Shown here one piece after another: positions 35,427 through 43,975 of a stretch of DNA of 64,000 bases (position 1 is the stretch's first letter; each line of letters begins with the position of its first letter). The notes beneath the pieces were generated by a model. That model saw only the letters and a list, made by a program, of their open reading frames with translations, did not search any database and had not been told where the DNA came from. Origin of the DNA: Streptomyces sp. GESEQ-4 (lineage in GTDB: Bacteria > Actinomycetota > Actinomycetes > Streptomycetales > Streptomycetaceae); contig NZ_JAFFSU010000003.1 in the NCBI RefSeq assembly GCF_017948455.1, positions 62,001 to 126,000 of the forward strand, read 5' to 3'. The position numbers and the translations under genes are program-made.

Positions 35427-36884
35427 TCAGTCCTCGCGCAGGGCGTGGACTGCCTCCTCCACCCGCTTGCCGTACTCCGGGTCGGCGGCGTGGAAGTGGG
35501 CCAGGTTCTTCTCGATCACGTCGTCGCGGGAGACCTGGGAGAGGCCGCCGGCGATGTTCGCGATCAGGCGGGACTTCTCCTCGGCCGACATCAGCCGGTA
35601 CAGCTCGCCCGCCTGGAAGAAATCGTCGTCCTTGGTGTGCAGCGGGGCCTCGTGCGTGCCCGTGTGGCCGCTCACCGCCAGCGGGGCCGACAGCGGGCGG
35701 CCGGTCTCTGCCGGGCCGTCGTACGAGTTGGGCTCGTAGTTCTTGGCGTGGCGGCCCTGGGAGTTGGACGCCATGAAGCCGTCGCGACCGTAGTTCTGCG
35801 CGGTCGTCGCCTTCGGAGCGTTCACGGCGAGCTGGGTGTGGTTGACGCCCAGACGGTAGCGGTGGGCGTCCGCGTAGGCGAACAGGCGGCCCTGGAGCAT
35901 CTTGTCGGGGGACGGCCCGATGCCCGGAACGAAGTTGTTCGGGGAGAACGCGGCCTGCTCGACCTCGGCGAAGACGTTGTCCGGGTTGCGGTCCAGCACC
36001 AGCCGGCCCACACGCCGCAGCGGGTAGTCCTTGTGCGGCCAGACCTTGGTCAGGTCGAAGGGGTAGAAGCGGTAGTCCGCCGCCTCGGCCGCCGGCATGA
36101 CCTGGACGTGCAGGGTCCAGGACGGGTTGACGCCCCGCTCGATCGCCTGAAGCAGGTCCGTCTGATGGGAGTTGGGGTTCTTGCCCGCGATCTCCGCGGC
36201 CTGCTCGCTGCTCAGGCAGCGGATGCCCTGGTTGGTCTTGAAGTGGTACTTGACGAAGAAGACCTCGCCGTCGGCGTTCGTCCACTGGTAAGTGTGCGAG
36301 CCGTAGCCGTTCATGTGGCGGTACGACGCCGGGATGCCGCGGTCGCCCATCAGCCAGGTCACCTGGTGCGTGGCCTCGGGGGCGTGCGCCCAGAAGTCCC
36401 AGACGTTGTCCGGCTCCTGCCTGCCGGTGAACGGGTCGCGCTTCTGCGAGTGGATGAAGTCAGGGAACTTGATCGGGTCCTTGATGAAGAAGACCGGGGT
36501 GTTGTTCCCGACGAGGTCGTAATTGCCGTCTTCCGTATAGAACTTGACCGCGAAACCGCGCGGGTCGCGGACCGCGTCCGCACCGCCCAGGTTGTCGGCG
36601 ACGGTCGAGAAGCGCAGGAAGACCTCGGTGCGCTTGCCGACCGTGCTCAGGAATTCGGCGTGGGTGAAGCCGGTGACGTCGTCGGTCACCTCGAAATAGC
36701 CGTACGCACCAGAGCCGCGGGCGTGCACCACACGCTCCGGGATCCGCTCCCGGTTGAAGCGCGCCAGCTTCTCCAGGAGGTGCTGGTCCTGGAGCAGGAG
36801 GGGGCCGCCGATGCCGGCGGAGGCGGAGTTCTGGTTGTCGGCGACCGGGGCGCCGGACTCGGTGGTGAGCACGCGCTTCGACAT
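35427..36884 (-). CDS. Monofunctional heme catalase (small-subunit clade)
   Basis: 485-aa heme catalase that breaks down H2O2. The active-site His is in [12 protein letters not shown]. The distal region has [30 protein letters not shown]. The heme-ligand Tyr is in [15 protein letters not shown] near residue 340. Its length fits the small-subunit clade 3 enzymes (about 485 aa) rather than the KatE type. The start ATG at 36884 has GGAAGG; a longer frame to 37103 is leader. Placed among glyoxylate and purine genes, it may remove the H2O2 made by urate oxidase (encoded at 60.4 kb), which is an inference from context. A 28-bp dyad overlaps its promoter region. Confidence 0.95.
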   Translation of the reverse strand: MSKRVLTTESGAPVADNQNSASAGIGGPLLLQDQHLLEKLARFNRERIPERVVHARGSGAYGYFEVTDDVTGFTHAEFLSTVGKRTEVFLRFSTVADNLGGADAVRDPRGFAVKFYTEDGNYDLVGNNTPVFFIKDPIKFPDFIHSQKRDPFTGRQEPDNVWDFWAHAPEATHQVTWLMGDRGIPASYRHMNGYGSHTYQWTNADGEVFFVKYHFKTNQGIRCLSSEQAAEIAGKNPNSHQTDLLQAIERGVNPSWTLHVQVMPAAEAADYRFYPFDLTKVWPHKDYPLRRVGRLVLDRNPDNVFAEVEQAAFSPNNFVPGIGPSPDKMLQGRLFAYADAHRYRLGVNHTQLAVNAPKATTAQNYGRDGFMASNSQGRHAKNYEPNSYDGPAETGRPLSAPLAVSGHTGTHEAPLHTKDDDFFQAGELYRLMSAEEKSRLIANIAGGLSQVSRDDVIEKNLAHFHAADPEYGKRVEEAVHALRED

Positions 36885-36908
36885 CGTGGACCTTCCGTGC
36901 GGGTGCCA

Positions 36909-36936
36909 GCGGAAAGTTTCGGAAAAGAACTTCCGC
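36909..36936 (-). promoter_or_regulatory. Dyad in the catalase promoter region
   Basis: GCGGAA at 36909-36914 and TTCCGC at 36931-36936 are complementary. The flanking GTT/AAC extend the symmetry if one extra A is skipped. The site lies 25 bases upstream of the catalase start. It is a plausible operator, though not the same arrangement as the gcl/hyi repeats. Confidence 0.5.
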
Positions 36937-36992
36937 TTTGTGGAGCCTAGGAGTGGGGCGAAGTGGGCGTCAACAGTTTGTTGAAGTTGATT

Positions 36993-37050
36993 CCGGGCCG
37001 CGGCGGCGCCTGGGCGCGACAGGACAGTTGTCAGCGCCGCCGCGGCCCGG
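36993..37050 (-). terminator. 17-bp hairpin after tartronate-semialdehyde reductase
   Basis: A perfect 17-bp inverted repeat (36993-37009 with 37034-37050) with a 24-base loop lies 19 bases after the reductase stop, in the transcribed direction. It separates hyi-glxR from catalase. Confidence 0.78.
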
Positions 37051-37068
37051 AAGTCTCTGGGCCGCTCG

Positions 37069-37962
37069 TCAGAGCCGGGCGCCGGAGAGGCGCTCGACGG
37101 CACGCAGCAGTGCGCTGTGGTCCAGGCCGCCGTCGCCCTGCGCGCGCAGGGACGCGACCAGTTGGGCGACCACCGCGCCGACGGGCAGGGCCGCGCCGAC
37201 GTTGCGGGCGGCGTCCGTGACGATGCCCATGTCCTTGTGGTGCAGGTCGATCCGGAAGCCCGGCTTGAAGTCCCGGTTCAGGAAGTTGTCCTTCTTGCGG
37301 GTCAGCACGGTGGAGCCGGCCAGCCCGCCGTTGAGGACGTCCAGCGCGGCCGTCAGGTCCACGCCCGACTTCTCCAGGAAGACCACGGCCTCGGCGCACG
37401 CCTGGATGTTCACGGCGACGATCAGCTGGTTGGCGGCCTTCACGGTCTGACCCGAGCCGTGCGGACCGCACAGCACGATGGTCTTGCCGAGGCCGTCGAA
37501 GATCGGCTTGGCCTGGTCGAAGTCGGCCTGCTCACCGCCGACCATGATCGACAGCACCGCCTCGATCGCGCCGGCCTCACCGCCGGACACCGGCGCGTCC
37601 AGCACGCGGATGCCCTTGTCCTTCGCCGCCTTCGCCAGGTCGACCGAGGTCTGCGGGGTGATCGAGGACATGTCGATCAGCAGCGCGCCGGACTTCGCGT
37701 TCTCCAGGATGCCGTCCGGGCCGTACGCGATGGCCTCGACCTGCGGGGAGGCGGGCACCATCGTGACGACCACGTCGGCGTCCTTGACGGCCTCGGCGAT
37801 CGAGCCGGCGGCGGTGCCACTGGCGGCGGCGAGCCGGTCCAGCTTGTCCTGCTCCAGGGTGAAGCCGGTGACGTCGTAACCCGCCTTGATCAGGTTCTCG
37901 GACATGGGGGAGCCCATGATGCCGAGGCCGATCCAGGCGATCTTGGGGAGTGCGTTGCTCAT
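37069..37962 (-). CDS. glxR: 2-hydroxy-3-oxopropionate (tartronate semialdehyde) reductase
   Basis: 297-aa beta-hydroxyacid dehydrogenase. The N-terminal NAD(P) motif GLGIMGSPM is followed by [11 protein letters not shown] (substrate-binding) and the catalytic Lys in [10 protein letters not shown]. The C-terminal helical domain ends with the helical segment at SGARL. It reduces tartronate semialdehyde, the Gcl product, to D-glycerate. The gene lies 26 bases after hyi on the same strand, and both are likely controlled by the tandem operators upstream of hyi. The start ATG at 37962 is the first with the family's N-terminal pattern [10 protein letters not shown]. Confidence 0.94.
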   Translation of the reverse strand: MSNALPKIAWIGLGIMGSPMSENLIKAGYDVTGFTLEQDKLDRLAAASGTAAGSIAEAVKDADVVVTMVPASPQVEAIAYGPDGILENAKSGALLIDMSSITPQTSVDLAKAAKDKGIRVLDAPVSGGEAGAIEAVLSIMVGGEQADFDQAKPIFDGLGKTIVLCGPHGSGQTVKAANQLIVAVNIQACAEAVVFLEKSGVDLTAALDVLNGGLAGSTVLTRKKDNFLNRDFKPGFRIDLHHKDMGIVTDAARNVGAALPVGAVVAQLVASLRAQGDGGLDHSALLRAVERLSGARL

Positions 37963-37988
37963 GATGGGGGTGCCTTTCGGTGCGGGGG

Positions 37989-38828
37989 TCAGCGGGGCAG
38001 CCAGTCGAAGGCCTCGGCGCTCGGGCGGTCGCCCGGCTTGTACTCGAGGCCGATCCAGCCGTCGTAACCCGCCTTCTTCAGCTGGTCGAGGAGGTCTTCC
38101 AGGGGCAGCGAGCCCGTGCCCGGGGCGCCGCGGCCCGGGTTGTCGGCGATCTGTACGTGGCCGGTCTTGGCCGTGTGCCGCTCGATCACCTGCGGCAGGT
38201 CCTCGTCGTTCATGGACAGGTGGTAGAGGTCCATGAGGAAGCGCGCGTTGCCGAGCCCCGTCGCCGCGTTGACCTTGTCGACGATGCCGACGGCGGCGGG
38301 GGCCGACACCAGTGGGTACCGCGGCGACTCGGGCTGGTTCAGGGCCTCGATCAGCAGGATCGCGCCGATCCGGTCGGCCGCCCGCGCCGCGAGGACGAGG
38401 TTCTCCAGCGCCAGCGCGTCCTGCTCGGCCGGGTCCACGCCGTCGACGCGGTTGCCGTACAGGGCGTTGAGCGCCTTGCAGCCGAGGGACTGTGCGAAGT
38501 CGGCGGCCACGTCGACGTTGGCGCGGAACTTCTCCGACTCCTCGCCGGGGATCGACAGGGCGCCGCGGTCCGGGCCCGGGAGCTGTCCGGCGTAGAAGTT
38601 CAGGCCCGTGAGCTGGACGCCCGCGTCCTTGATCGCCTTCTTGAGGGCGTCGAGCTCGGACTGCTCAGGGGTGGGGGAGTCGACCCAGGGCCACCACAGC
38701 TCGACCGCGGTGAAGCCGGCCGCGGCGGCCGCCGCGGGGCGCTCCAGGAGCGGGAGTTCCGTGAAGAGGATCGACAGGTTGACGTTGAAGCGCTGCTCTG
38801 CGGCTGTGCCCCATTCAGAACCTGGCAT
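37989..38828 (-). CDS. hyi: Hydroxypyruvate isomerase family TIM-barrel protein
   Basis: 279-aa TIM-barrel sugar-phosphate-isomerase-like enzyme. VNLSILFTELPLLERP at the N-terminus, WPWVDSPTPEQ, the metal-binding Glu in LLIEALNQP, DLYHLSMNDEDLP and the closing HVQIADNPGRGAPG and IGLEYKPG match the Hyi/OtnI family. It interconverts hydroxypyruvate and tartronate semialdehyde and so links Gcl to glycerate formation. The start ATG at 38828 is preferred to 38858 because the family starts with this length. It is the first gene of a hyi-glxR unit; two 15-bp operator-like repeats lie 31-66 bases upstream. Confidence 0.9.
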   Translation of the reverse strand: MPGSEWGTAAEQRFNVNLSILFTELPLLERPAAAAAAGFTAVELWWPWVDSPTPEQSELDALKKAIKDAGVQLTGLNFYAGQLPGPDRGALSIPGEESEKFRANVDVAADFAQSLGCKALNALYGNRVDGVDPAEQDALALENLVLAARAADRIGAILLIEALNQPESPRYPLVSAPAAVGIVDKVNAATGLGNARFLMDLYHLSMNDEDLPQVIERHTAKTGHVQIADNPGRGAPGTGSLPLEDLLDQLKKAGYDGWIGLEYKPGDRPSAEAFDWLPR

Positions 38829-38858
38829 GTGGGCCGGCGCTCCCTTCCGTGTTCGCAT

Positions 38859-38894
38859 TTCCGTATTGCGGAAGTTAGTTTCTGCTTAACGGAA
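38859..38894 (-). promoter_or_regulatory. Two operator-like repeats upstream of hyi
   Basis: TTCCGTATTGCGGAA (38859-38873) is a near-perfect palindrome. TTCTGCTTAACGGAA (38880-38894) is a weaker copy that starts exactly 21 bases later. Same half-sites and spacing as upstream of gcl, so a common repressor is likely. Confidence 0.65.
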
Positions 38895-38935
38895 GACTGC
38901 CTGGGGTCGGGGAGAAGTGTCAAGAGCGCACACGC

Positions 38936-38965
38936 AAAAAAGCCCCCGCGCAAGGGCACGGGGGC
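38936..38965 (-). terminator. Rho-independent terminator of the mce operon
   Basis: Read on the minus strand, a 7-bp stem GCCCCCG/CGGGGGC (38942-38948, 38959-38965) is followed by six T. It lies 18 bases after the stop of the last Mas gene. This is the only terminator with a clear T-tract in the window. Confidence 0.85.
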
Positions 38966-38982
38966 AGGGCGAACGGGACTGA

Positions 38983-39714
38983 TCACAGCGCGTCCACGGC
39001 ACTCACCTTCCAACCCTCTGACGTGCGGGTCATCGTCATCCGCACCCGGTTCAGATCCACCCGGGAACCCGAGACCTGGGTGCTCTCGGTGACCTGGTTG
39101 ACGAAGAGCAGGGTCATGACCTCGTCCGGGGACGCCGACACGACGGAGGCCGTGGCGACCGTCGCCTTCACCACCCCGTCGTACTTCTTCGCCGTCGGCC
39201 CGACCACGGTCTGCGTGGTCTTCCGGTACTCGTCGCGGAACGTCCCGGTCAGCCGGTCGCCCGCCGCGGCGAAGTCCCGGTCCAGCCGCCGGTGGTCGTA
39301 CGACAGCACGACGGGCGCCGCCTTCCGCGCGGCGTCGAGCGCCTGCACGCCTGCCTGCTCGGCCCGCTCGCCCTCCCGGTACCGCTGTCCGAGTACGGCG
39401 ACGGCGACCAGGCCCGCCAGGAGCAGGACGGCCACGAGCGCGGTGAGCAGTCCTCGCCGGGAGCGCCGCGGACCGGAACCGGAGTCGTCCTCCGCGAAGT
39501 CGTCCGGTGTCGGCTCCGGCGGGTCGTCCCAGCCGTCCGGCGGCTCGATGACCACGGTGCGCCCGGCGGGCGGAGGTGCCTCGGCCACCGCGGTCGCCGG
39601 GCCGGCGTCGTGGTGGCCGCGTTCCGCGCGCCTGGCCGCGGCGCGGGCCGCCGCCGTCATCGTGTGCCGGGTCGGGGAACCGGCGCCGCGGCCTCGGGTG
39701 GTGGGTTTCGCCAC
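38983..39714 (-). CDS. Mce-associated membrane protein (Mas)
   Basis: 243-aa protein. It has a cytoplasmic charged N-terminus, one membrane helix (GLLTALVAVLLLAGLVAVAVL at about 90-110) and an extracytoplasmic domain (YDHRRLDRDFAAAGDRLTG, FRDEYRKTTQTVVGP) that ends in beta strands (RMTMTRTSEGWKVSAVDAL). This is the usual plan of Mce-associated proteins, thought to stabilise the Mce lipid importer. The GTG at 39714 has GAGGAG seven bases upstream and fits better than 39729. Last gene of the mce operon, followed by a strong terminator. Confidence 0.88.
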   Translation of the reverse strand: MAKPTTRGRGAGSPTRHTMTAAARAAARRAERGHHDAGPATAVAEAPPPAGRTVVIEPPDGWDDPPEPTPDDFAEDDSGSGPRRSRRGLLTALVAVLLLAGLVAVAVLGQRYREGERAEQAGVQALDAARKAAPVVLSYDHRRLDRDFAAAGDRLTGTFRDEYRKTTQTVVGPTAKKYDGVVKATVATASVVSASPDEVMTLLFVNQVTESTQVSGSRVDLNRVRMTMTRTSEGWKVSAVDAL

Positions 39715-39769
39715 GGTCTTGCTCCTCACTGGGTGATACGGCGGTGATACGGCGGTCGGTCGGCGGTGG

Positions 39770-40330
39770 TCAGCCCACGAACTCGACGTCGGAGGTCAGC
39801 CAGCGGCCGTCCTCGTGGACGAGGTCGAGCTGCAGCCGGTACGTGCGTGCCTCCCCCTTGGGCACGGCGGTGTTGGTCACCTTGCTGTCGGCGACCACGA
39901 GGACGCGGGCCGTGCGCTCGTCGGAGCGGACGATGCCCGCGTCGAGGACCTGGCCCTCGGACACGGACTTGTTCCGTGCGACGAGCTCGGTCAACTCCTC
40001 GGTCTGCGCGGCGAATTCCTTCTTGAAGTCGCCGGTCGCGCTCTTGAGCACATTGCCGCTGTCCCGGTCGTAGCGCCGGTAGTCGAGGGAGGTGAAGTTC
40101 AGCGCCGACTGCCGGGCCGCCGTCAGGATGTCCTGTCGGCGCTGCTCGGCCTGGCGCTGGTCGTAGAGCAGGCTGCTCAGCCAGAGCGCGGTCGCGGTGG
40201 TGAGGACGGTCGCCACGACGAGCCCCACGGACAGGGCTCGGGAGCGTCCGGCTCTTCCGGCTCGGGTGATCAGGCTCCGGGTCGCTTGGAACACGAGCCC
40301 GCTCATGCCATCGGTCCGACGAGCAGCCAT
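39770..40330 (-). CDS. Mce-associated membrane protein (Mas)
   Basis: 186-aa protein with a single N-terminal membrane helix (LSVGLVVATVLTTATALWL) and an extracytoplasmic domain of the Mas type (YRRYDRDSGNVLKSATGDF, EGQVLDAGIVRSDERTARVLV, RWLTSDVEFVG). It overlaps the mceF end by 28 bases. The ATG at 40330 has AAAGGAG eight bases upstream and fits better than the GTG at 40336. Together with the next gene it makes the usual pair of accessory genes at the end of actinobacterial mce operons. Confidence 0.87.
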   Translation of the reverse strand: MAARRTDGMSGLVFQATRSLITRAGRAGRSRALSVGLVVATVLTTATALWLSSLLYDQRQAEQRRQDILTAARQSALNFTSLDYRRYDRDSGNVLKSATGDFKKEFAAQTEELTELVARNKSVSEGQVLDAGIVRSDERTARVLVVADSKVTNTAVPKGEARTYRLQLDLVHEDGRWLTSDVEFVG

Positions 40331-41577
40331 TGCCACGACTCCTTTCCGAAGACGGTCTGCTGGCCGCCCGTCGAGCCGATCTCGACGGGCGTTCCGTCCG
40401 GGCCGGTGAAAGTGCCGGTCTCCGGGTCGTACGGCGTGACGTACGCCGCCTGGTCGGCCCCGCCGCGCGATGTCGCGCCGGGGGCGTTCTGCGCGCCGCG
40501 CACCGAGGTGGCGCTGCCGCGTGGGGCCGTGCAGCGCGCGTCGGTGTTCGCCTCGCGCGTGCTGGTGTCCGCCGGGTCGCGCCGGGCGGTGCCGTAGCCC
40601 TGGGTGCAGGGCGGCGGGTCGTCGGCGTTCACCACCAGGCCGAAGTGGGTGGTGCCGTCGCCGGGGACGACGGTGTGGCTGCCCGCGACCACGACCGGGA
40701 AGGTGACCAGGGCCTGCTCCACGCCGGGCAGCCGCGCGAGCGTGACCTGCCCGCCGCTGATCAGGTTGGCCAGCAGCACCGACAGCCGCGGCTCGACCGA
40801 CTTCAGCAGCGAGTTGAGCTCGACGGCCGCCGGTGTCGCGTTGCCGATCAGCTTGCGCAGGTCCCCGTCGCTCGACTTCAACTCCGCGGTGAGCAGGGCG
40901 AGATCGCGTGAGAACGCCTTGATGGACGAGCCCTGGTCGGCCTGCGTCTTGAGCACCTTCCGGGAGTCCTCGATCAGCGAGATCGTCTCGGGCAGCGACT
41001 CGGACGCCGACTCGACGAGCGCGTTGCCCGAGTCGACCAGCCTGCTCAGATGCGGGCCGGTGCCGGAGAAGGCCTTGCCCAACTCGTCGACGGTGACGCG
41101 CAGATCGTCCTTGCCGACCGAGTTGACCAGCCGGTCGAGGCTGAGCACCAGGTCCGTCGTGGGCAGCGGCACGCGCGTGCGGCCGCGGGGGATCGTGCTG
41201 CCCTGGAGCAGATACGGCCCACCGGCCGTGCGTGGCTGGAGGTCGACGTACTGCTCGCCCACCGCCGAACGGTTCGCCACCACGGCAAGCGTGTCCGCCG
41301 GGATGCGCGGCGCCCCGTCCTCGATGTCGAGGGAGACCGAGACCCCGCTCGCGCCGGTCAGCTTCAACGCGCCGACCCGGCCCACCGGCACCCCGCGGTA
41401 GGTGGCCTCGGCGCCCTCGAAGATGCCCCCGGAGTCGGGGAAGTCGGCGCGCACGGTGTAGCCGCGGCCGAGGAGGCTGTCCACGAGGCCCGTGTACTCG
41501 GCGCCGACGTAGGACACGCCGACGGCGGTGACGGTGGCGAAGGCGAGCAGTTGGGCCTTGACCGTACGTGTGATCAC
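40303..41577 (-). CDS. mceF: Mce family protein (position of MceF)
   Basis: 424-aa extracytoplasmic protein anchored by one N-terminal helix (LLAFATVTAVGVSYVGAEY). The MlaD/Mce domain (TVRADFPDSGGIFEGAEATY, GVPVGRVGALKLTG, YVDLQPRTAGGPYLLQGS) is followed by a long coiled helical region. The tail has Cys pairs (CTQGYG, ARCTAPR) that can form a disulfide. Mce subunits build a tube or needle that carries lipids between envelope layers. The gene starts with GTG overlapping the stop of mceE by four bases (GTGA). Numbering A-F follows operon order only. Confidence 0.88.
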   Translation of the reverse strand: MITRTVKAQLLAFATVTAVGVSYVGAEYTGLVDSLLGRGYTVRADFPDSGGIFEGAEATYRGVPVGRVGALKLTGASGVSVSLDIEDGAPRIPADTLAVVANRSAVGEQYVDLQPRTAGGPYLLQGSTIPRGRTRVPLPTTDLVLSLDRLVNSVGKDDLRVTVDELGKAFSGTGPHLSRLVDSGNALVESASESLPETISLIEDSRKVLKTQADQGSSIKAFSRDLALLTAELKSSDGDLRKLIGNATPAAVELNSLLKSVEPRLSVLLANLISGGQVTLARLPGVEQALVTFPVVVAGSHTVVPGDGTTHFGLVVNADDPPPCTQGYGTARRDPADTSTREANTDARCTAPRGSATSVRGAQNAPGATSRGGADQAAYVTPYDPETGTFTGPDGTPVEIGSTGGQQTVFGKESWQWLLVGPMA

Positions 41578-42857
41578 GGCTGTATCCCCTTCAGCATCAG
41601 CTCCGCGAGCGCGAGGTCGATCCCCGGCGGCAACTCCCGGTCGGTGCCGGTGCCGGTGCCGTAGGCGGCGGTGCACACCGGTGGGCAGAGCGGGCCGCCG
41701 TCGGACGGCGCGGAAGGGGCCGTCGGTGCGTCGGGCAGGCCGGGTGCGGGCGTCGGCACGCTCGGCAGGTCGGGTAGATCGGGTAGTTCGGGTACGTCGG
41801 GGAGTTCTGGGGTGTCCGGCAGGTCCGGCGCCTCGGGGGTACCGCCCTCGTCACCCGGCTTCTCCGTCAGGTTGCCGTAGATGCTCGCGAGATCGAGGTC
41901 CGCGGTGATGGCGAGGTTCACGTAGTCGCCCTTGATGGCGTCGACCGCGTTGCGCGGGAAGGGGTAAGTGGTCAGCAGTTCAAGGGAGTTGGGGAGATCG
42001 GCGCCCGCCTTGTCGAGCTGCTCCAGGATGGGCCGCAGCTGCTTGAGGTTGGCGACCGTGTCGTCCCGGGAGGCCTTGACCACCTTGGTGCCGGTCGTGC
42101 CCAGCTTCGACAGGGCGGTGAGCATCTTGGTCAGGTCGCGCCGCTGGTCGGCGAGCACCTTGAGCGCGGGTGGCATGGTGTCGACGGCCTGGGCGATCGT
42201 CTTCTTCTCCTTCCCGAGCCGCCCCGCGAGCCGGTCGACGGCCTCGAGCGCCCGGATGATGTCCTCGCGCTGGTCGTCCAGGCCGCCGAGGAACGTGTTC
42301 AGCTCCTTGAGCAGGGACCTGACCCGGTTCTCGCGTCCCGCCAGGGCCTTGTTCAGCTCCACGGTGATCGTCTTGAGCTGGGCCACCCCGCCGCCGTTGA
42401 GCAGCGCTGAGAGCGCGGACAGCACCTCCTCGATCTCCGGGTTGCGACCGCTGCGGCTGAGCGGGACGCGGTCGCCGTCGCGGAGTCGGCCCACGGGATC
42501 GGAGCCTGGCGGGGCGGACAGTGCCACGTACTTCTCGCCGAGCATGCTGGTCTGCCTCAGCTCGGCGACCGCGTTGGCGGGCAGCTTCACCGAGTCGGCG
42601 ACCCGCAGCCGTACACGCGCGTGCCAGCCGTCCAGCTCGACCTTCTCCACCGCGCCCACGGTCACGTTGTCGACCTTCACGGCGGACTGCGGCACCAGAT
42701 CGAGGACGTCGCGGAACTCGACGGTGACGCGGTACGCGCGGCCGTCCGAGGCCGCGCCGCCCGGCAGCTCGACGTCGTACCAGCCGTTGAACTCGCAGCC
42801 GGACAGCAGCAGCGAACCGATCGCCGCCCAGGCGAGCGTGCCTGTCTTGCGCCTCAT
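41574..42857 (-). CDS. mceE: Mce family lipoprotein (position of MceE)
   Basis: 427-aa lipoprotein. The lipobox LLSGC lies at residues 17-21, as expected for the MceE/LprK position. The MlaD/Mce domain (VTVEFRDVLDLVPQSAVKVD, MLGEKYVALSAPPGSDP) is followed by a helical part. Residues about 340-375 form a run of Pro-x-x-Pro units (PEAPDLPDTPELPDVPE), which is extended and probably exposed. This run is shared in style with the C-terminus of the sigma factor at 50-51 kb. The stop overlaps the mceF start, and its own ATG overlaps mceD by four bases. Confidence 0.9.
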   Translation of the reverse strand: MRRKTGTLAWAAIGSLLLSGCEFNGWYDVELPGGAASDGRAYRVTVEFRDVLDLVPQSAVKVDNVTVGAVEKVELDGWHARVRLRVADSVKLPANAVAELRQTSMLGEKYVALSAPPGSDPVGRLRDGDRVPLSRSGRNPEIEEVLSALSALLNGGGVAQLKTITVELNKALAGRENRVRSLLKELNTFLGGLDDQREDIIRALEAVDRLAGRLGKEKKTIAQAVDTMPPALKVLADQRRDLTKMLTALSKLGTTGTKVVKASRDDTVANLKQLRPILEQLDKAGADLPNSLELLTTYPFPRNAVDAIKGDYVNLAITADLDLASIYGNLTEKPGDEGGTPEAPDLPDTPELPDVPELPDLPDLPSVPTPAPGLPDAPTAPSAPSDGGPLCPPVCTAAYGTGTGTDRELPPGIDLALAELMLKGIQP

Positions 42858-43975
42858 GCGCGGCCCCCCAGGATTCCGCCGAGGGTCCGGTCGACCGTGC
42901 TCGTACTCGGCACGGCGGGAGCCTTCGGCACCTCGGGCAGGGAGCCGAAGAGCTTCTTCAGCTCCGCACAGTCCGGGTTCTCGCCGCCCTCGTCACCGGT
43001 GGTCCGCAGGACGGAGCACAGCAGCGCGGCCGGATCCTGCGACATCTGCGCGTTGTTGCGGGTGTCGAGCGTCCCGGAGGACGCGTTGTAGGCGTTCTGG
43101 AGATTCGACAGGCCCGTGGGGGCGACCTCCAACAGCTCCTCCAGCGCGGCCCGTTGGTCGACGAGCACCTTGGTCACCTTGCTGAGACCCTTCACGTTCG
43201 AGGTCAGCGACTTCTTGTTGGCCTTCACGAACGCGGACACGTCGCCGAGCGCGGTGCCGAGGTTGCGCAGCGCCGCCGCGAGGTCTTTGCGCTCACCGGC
43301 CAGCTGCTCCGCCACCTCGGCGAGGCTGGTGTTGAACGACCGCACGCTCTTGTCGTCGGCCGCCAGCGCCGCCGTGAACACCTGGAGGTTCCGCACGGTG
43401 CCGAACAGGTCCCCCCGGCCGTCGGACAGCGTGGTGACCGCCTCCGAGAGGTCCTGCACGGTCCGGTGGATGTTCCCGCCCTGGCCCTGAAGGTTGTCCG
43501 CGCTCACCCCGAGCAGCCGCGCCAGGGAGCCGTCCTTGTTGGCGCCCTCGGGGCCGAGCGCCTCGGCCGTGGTGTGCAGGCTGTCGAAGATCCGGTCCAG
43601 CTCGACCGGTACGGCCGTGCGCGCCTCGGGGATGACGGCGCCGTCCCGCAGCGCCGGACCCTCGCGGTACACCGGCAGCAGCTGCACATAACGATCGCTG
43701 ACCACCGAGGAGTTGATGATCGCGACCCGCGCGTCGTCCGGCACCTTGCGCCCCTCGTCGTACTCCAGCTCCACCCGCACCCGGCCGCCCTCCGGCGTGA
43801 TCGCCTTCACCTCGCCGATGCGGACGCCGAGGACGCGGACGTCCGAGCCGGGGTAGATGCCGACGGTGCGCGGGAAGTACGCGGTGACGCGCACCTTCCC
43901 GGGGCGCGGCCACAGCACGAACGCGGCCGCGGCGACCAGGGTCAGGGCGAGGAGCAGTGCCAGGCGCCGCTTCAT
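42854..43975 (-). CDS. mceD: Mce family protein (position of MceD)
   Basis: 373-aa protein. It has one N-terminal membrane helix (LALLLALTLVAAAAFVLW), then the Mce domain (VTAYFPRTVGIYPGSDVRVL, INSSVVSDRYVQLLPVYREG) and a long alpha-helical tail (ALAADDKSVRSFNTSLAEVA). Ends in a Pro/Thr-rich piece with Cys (ALLCSV, PDCAELK). Four-base overlaps at both ends place it firmly inside the mce operon. It is one of six subunits that together form the transporter's extracellular tube. Confidence 0.9.
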   Translation of the reverse strand: MKRRLALLLALTLVAAAAFVLWPRPGKVRVTAYFPRTVGIYPGSDVRVLGVRIGEVKAITPEGGRVRVELEYDEGRKVPDDARVAIINSSVVSDRYVQLLPVYREGPALRDGAVIPEARTAVPVELDRIFDSLHTTAEALGPEGANKDGSLARLLGVSADNLQGQGGNIHRTVQDLSEAVTTLSDGRGDLFGTVRNLQVFTAALAADDKSVRSFNTSLAEVAEQLAGERKDLAAALRNLGTALGDVSAFVKANKKSLTSNVKGLSKVTKVLVDQRAALEELLEVAPTGLSNLQNAYNASSGTLDTRNNAQMSQDPAALLCSVLRTTGDEGGENPDCAELKKLFGSLPEVPKAPAVPSTSTVDRTLGGILGGRA

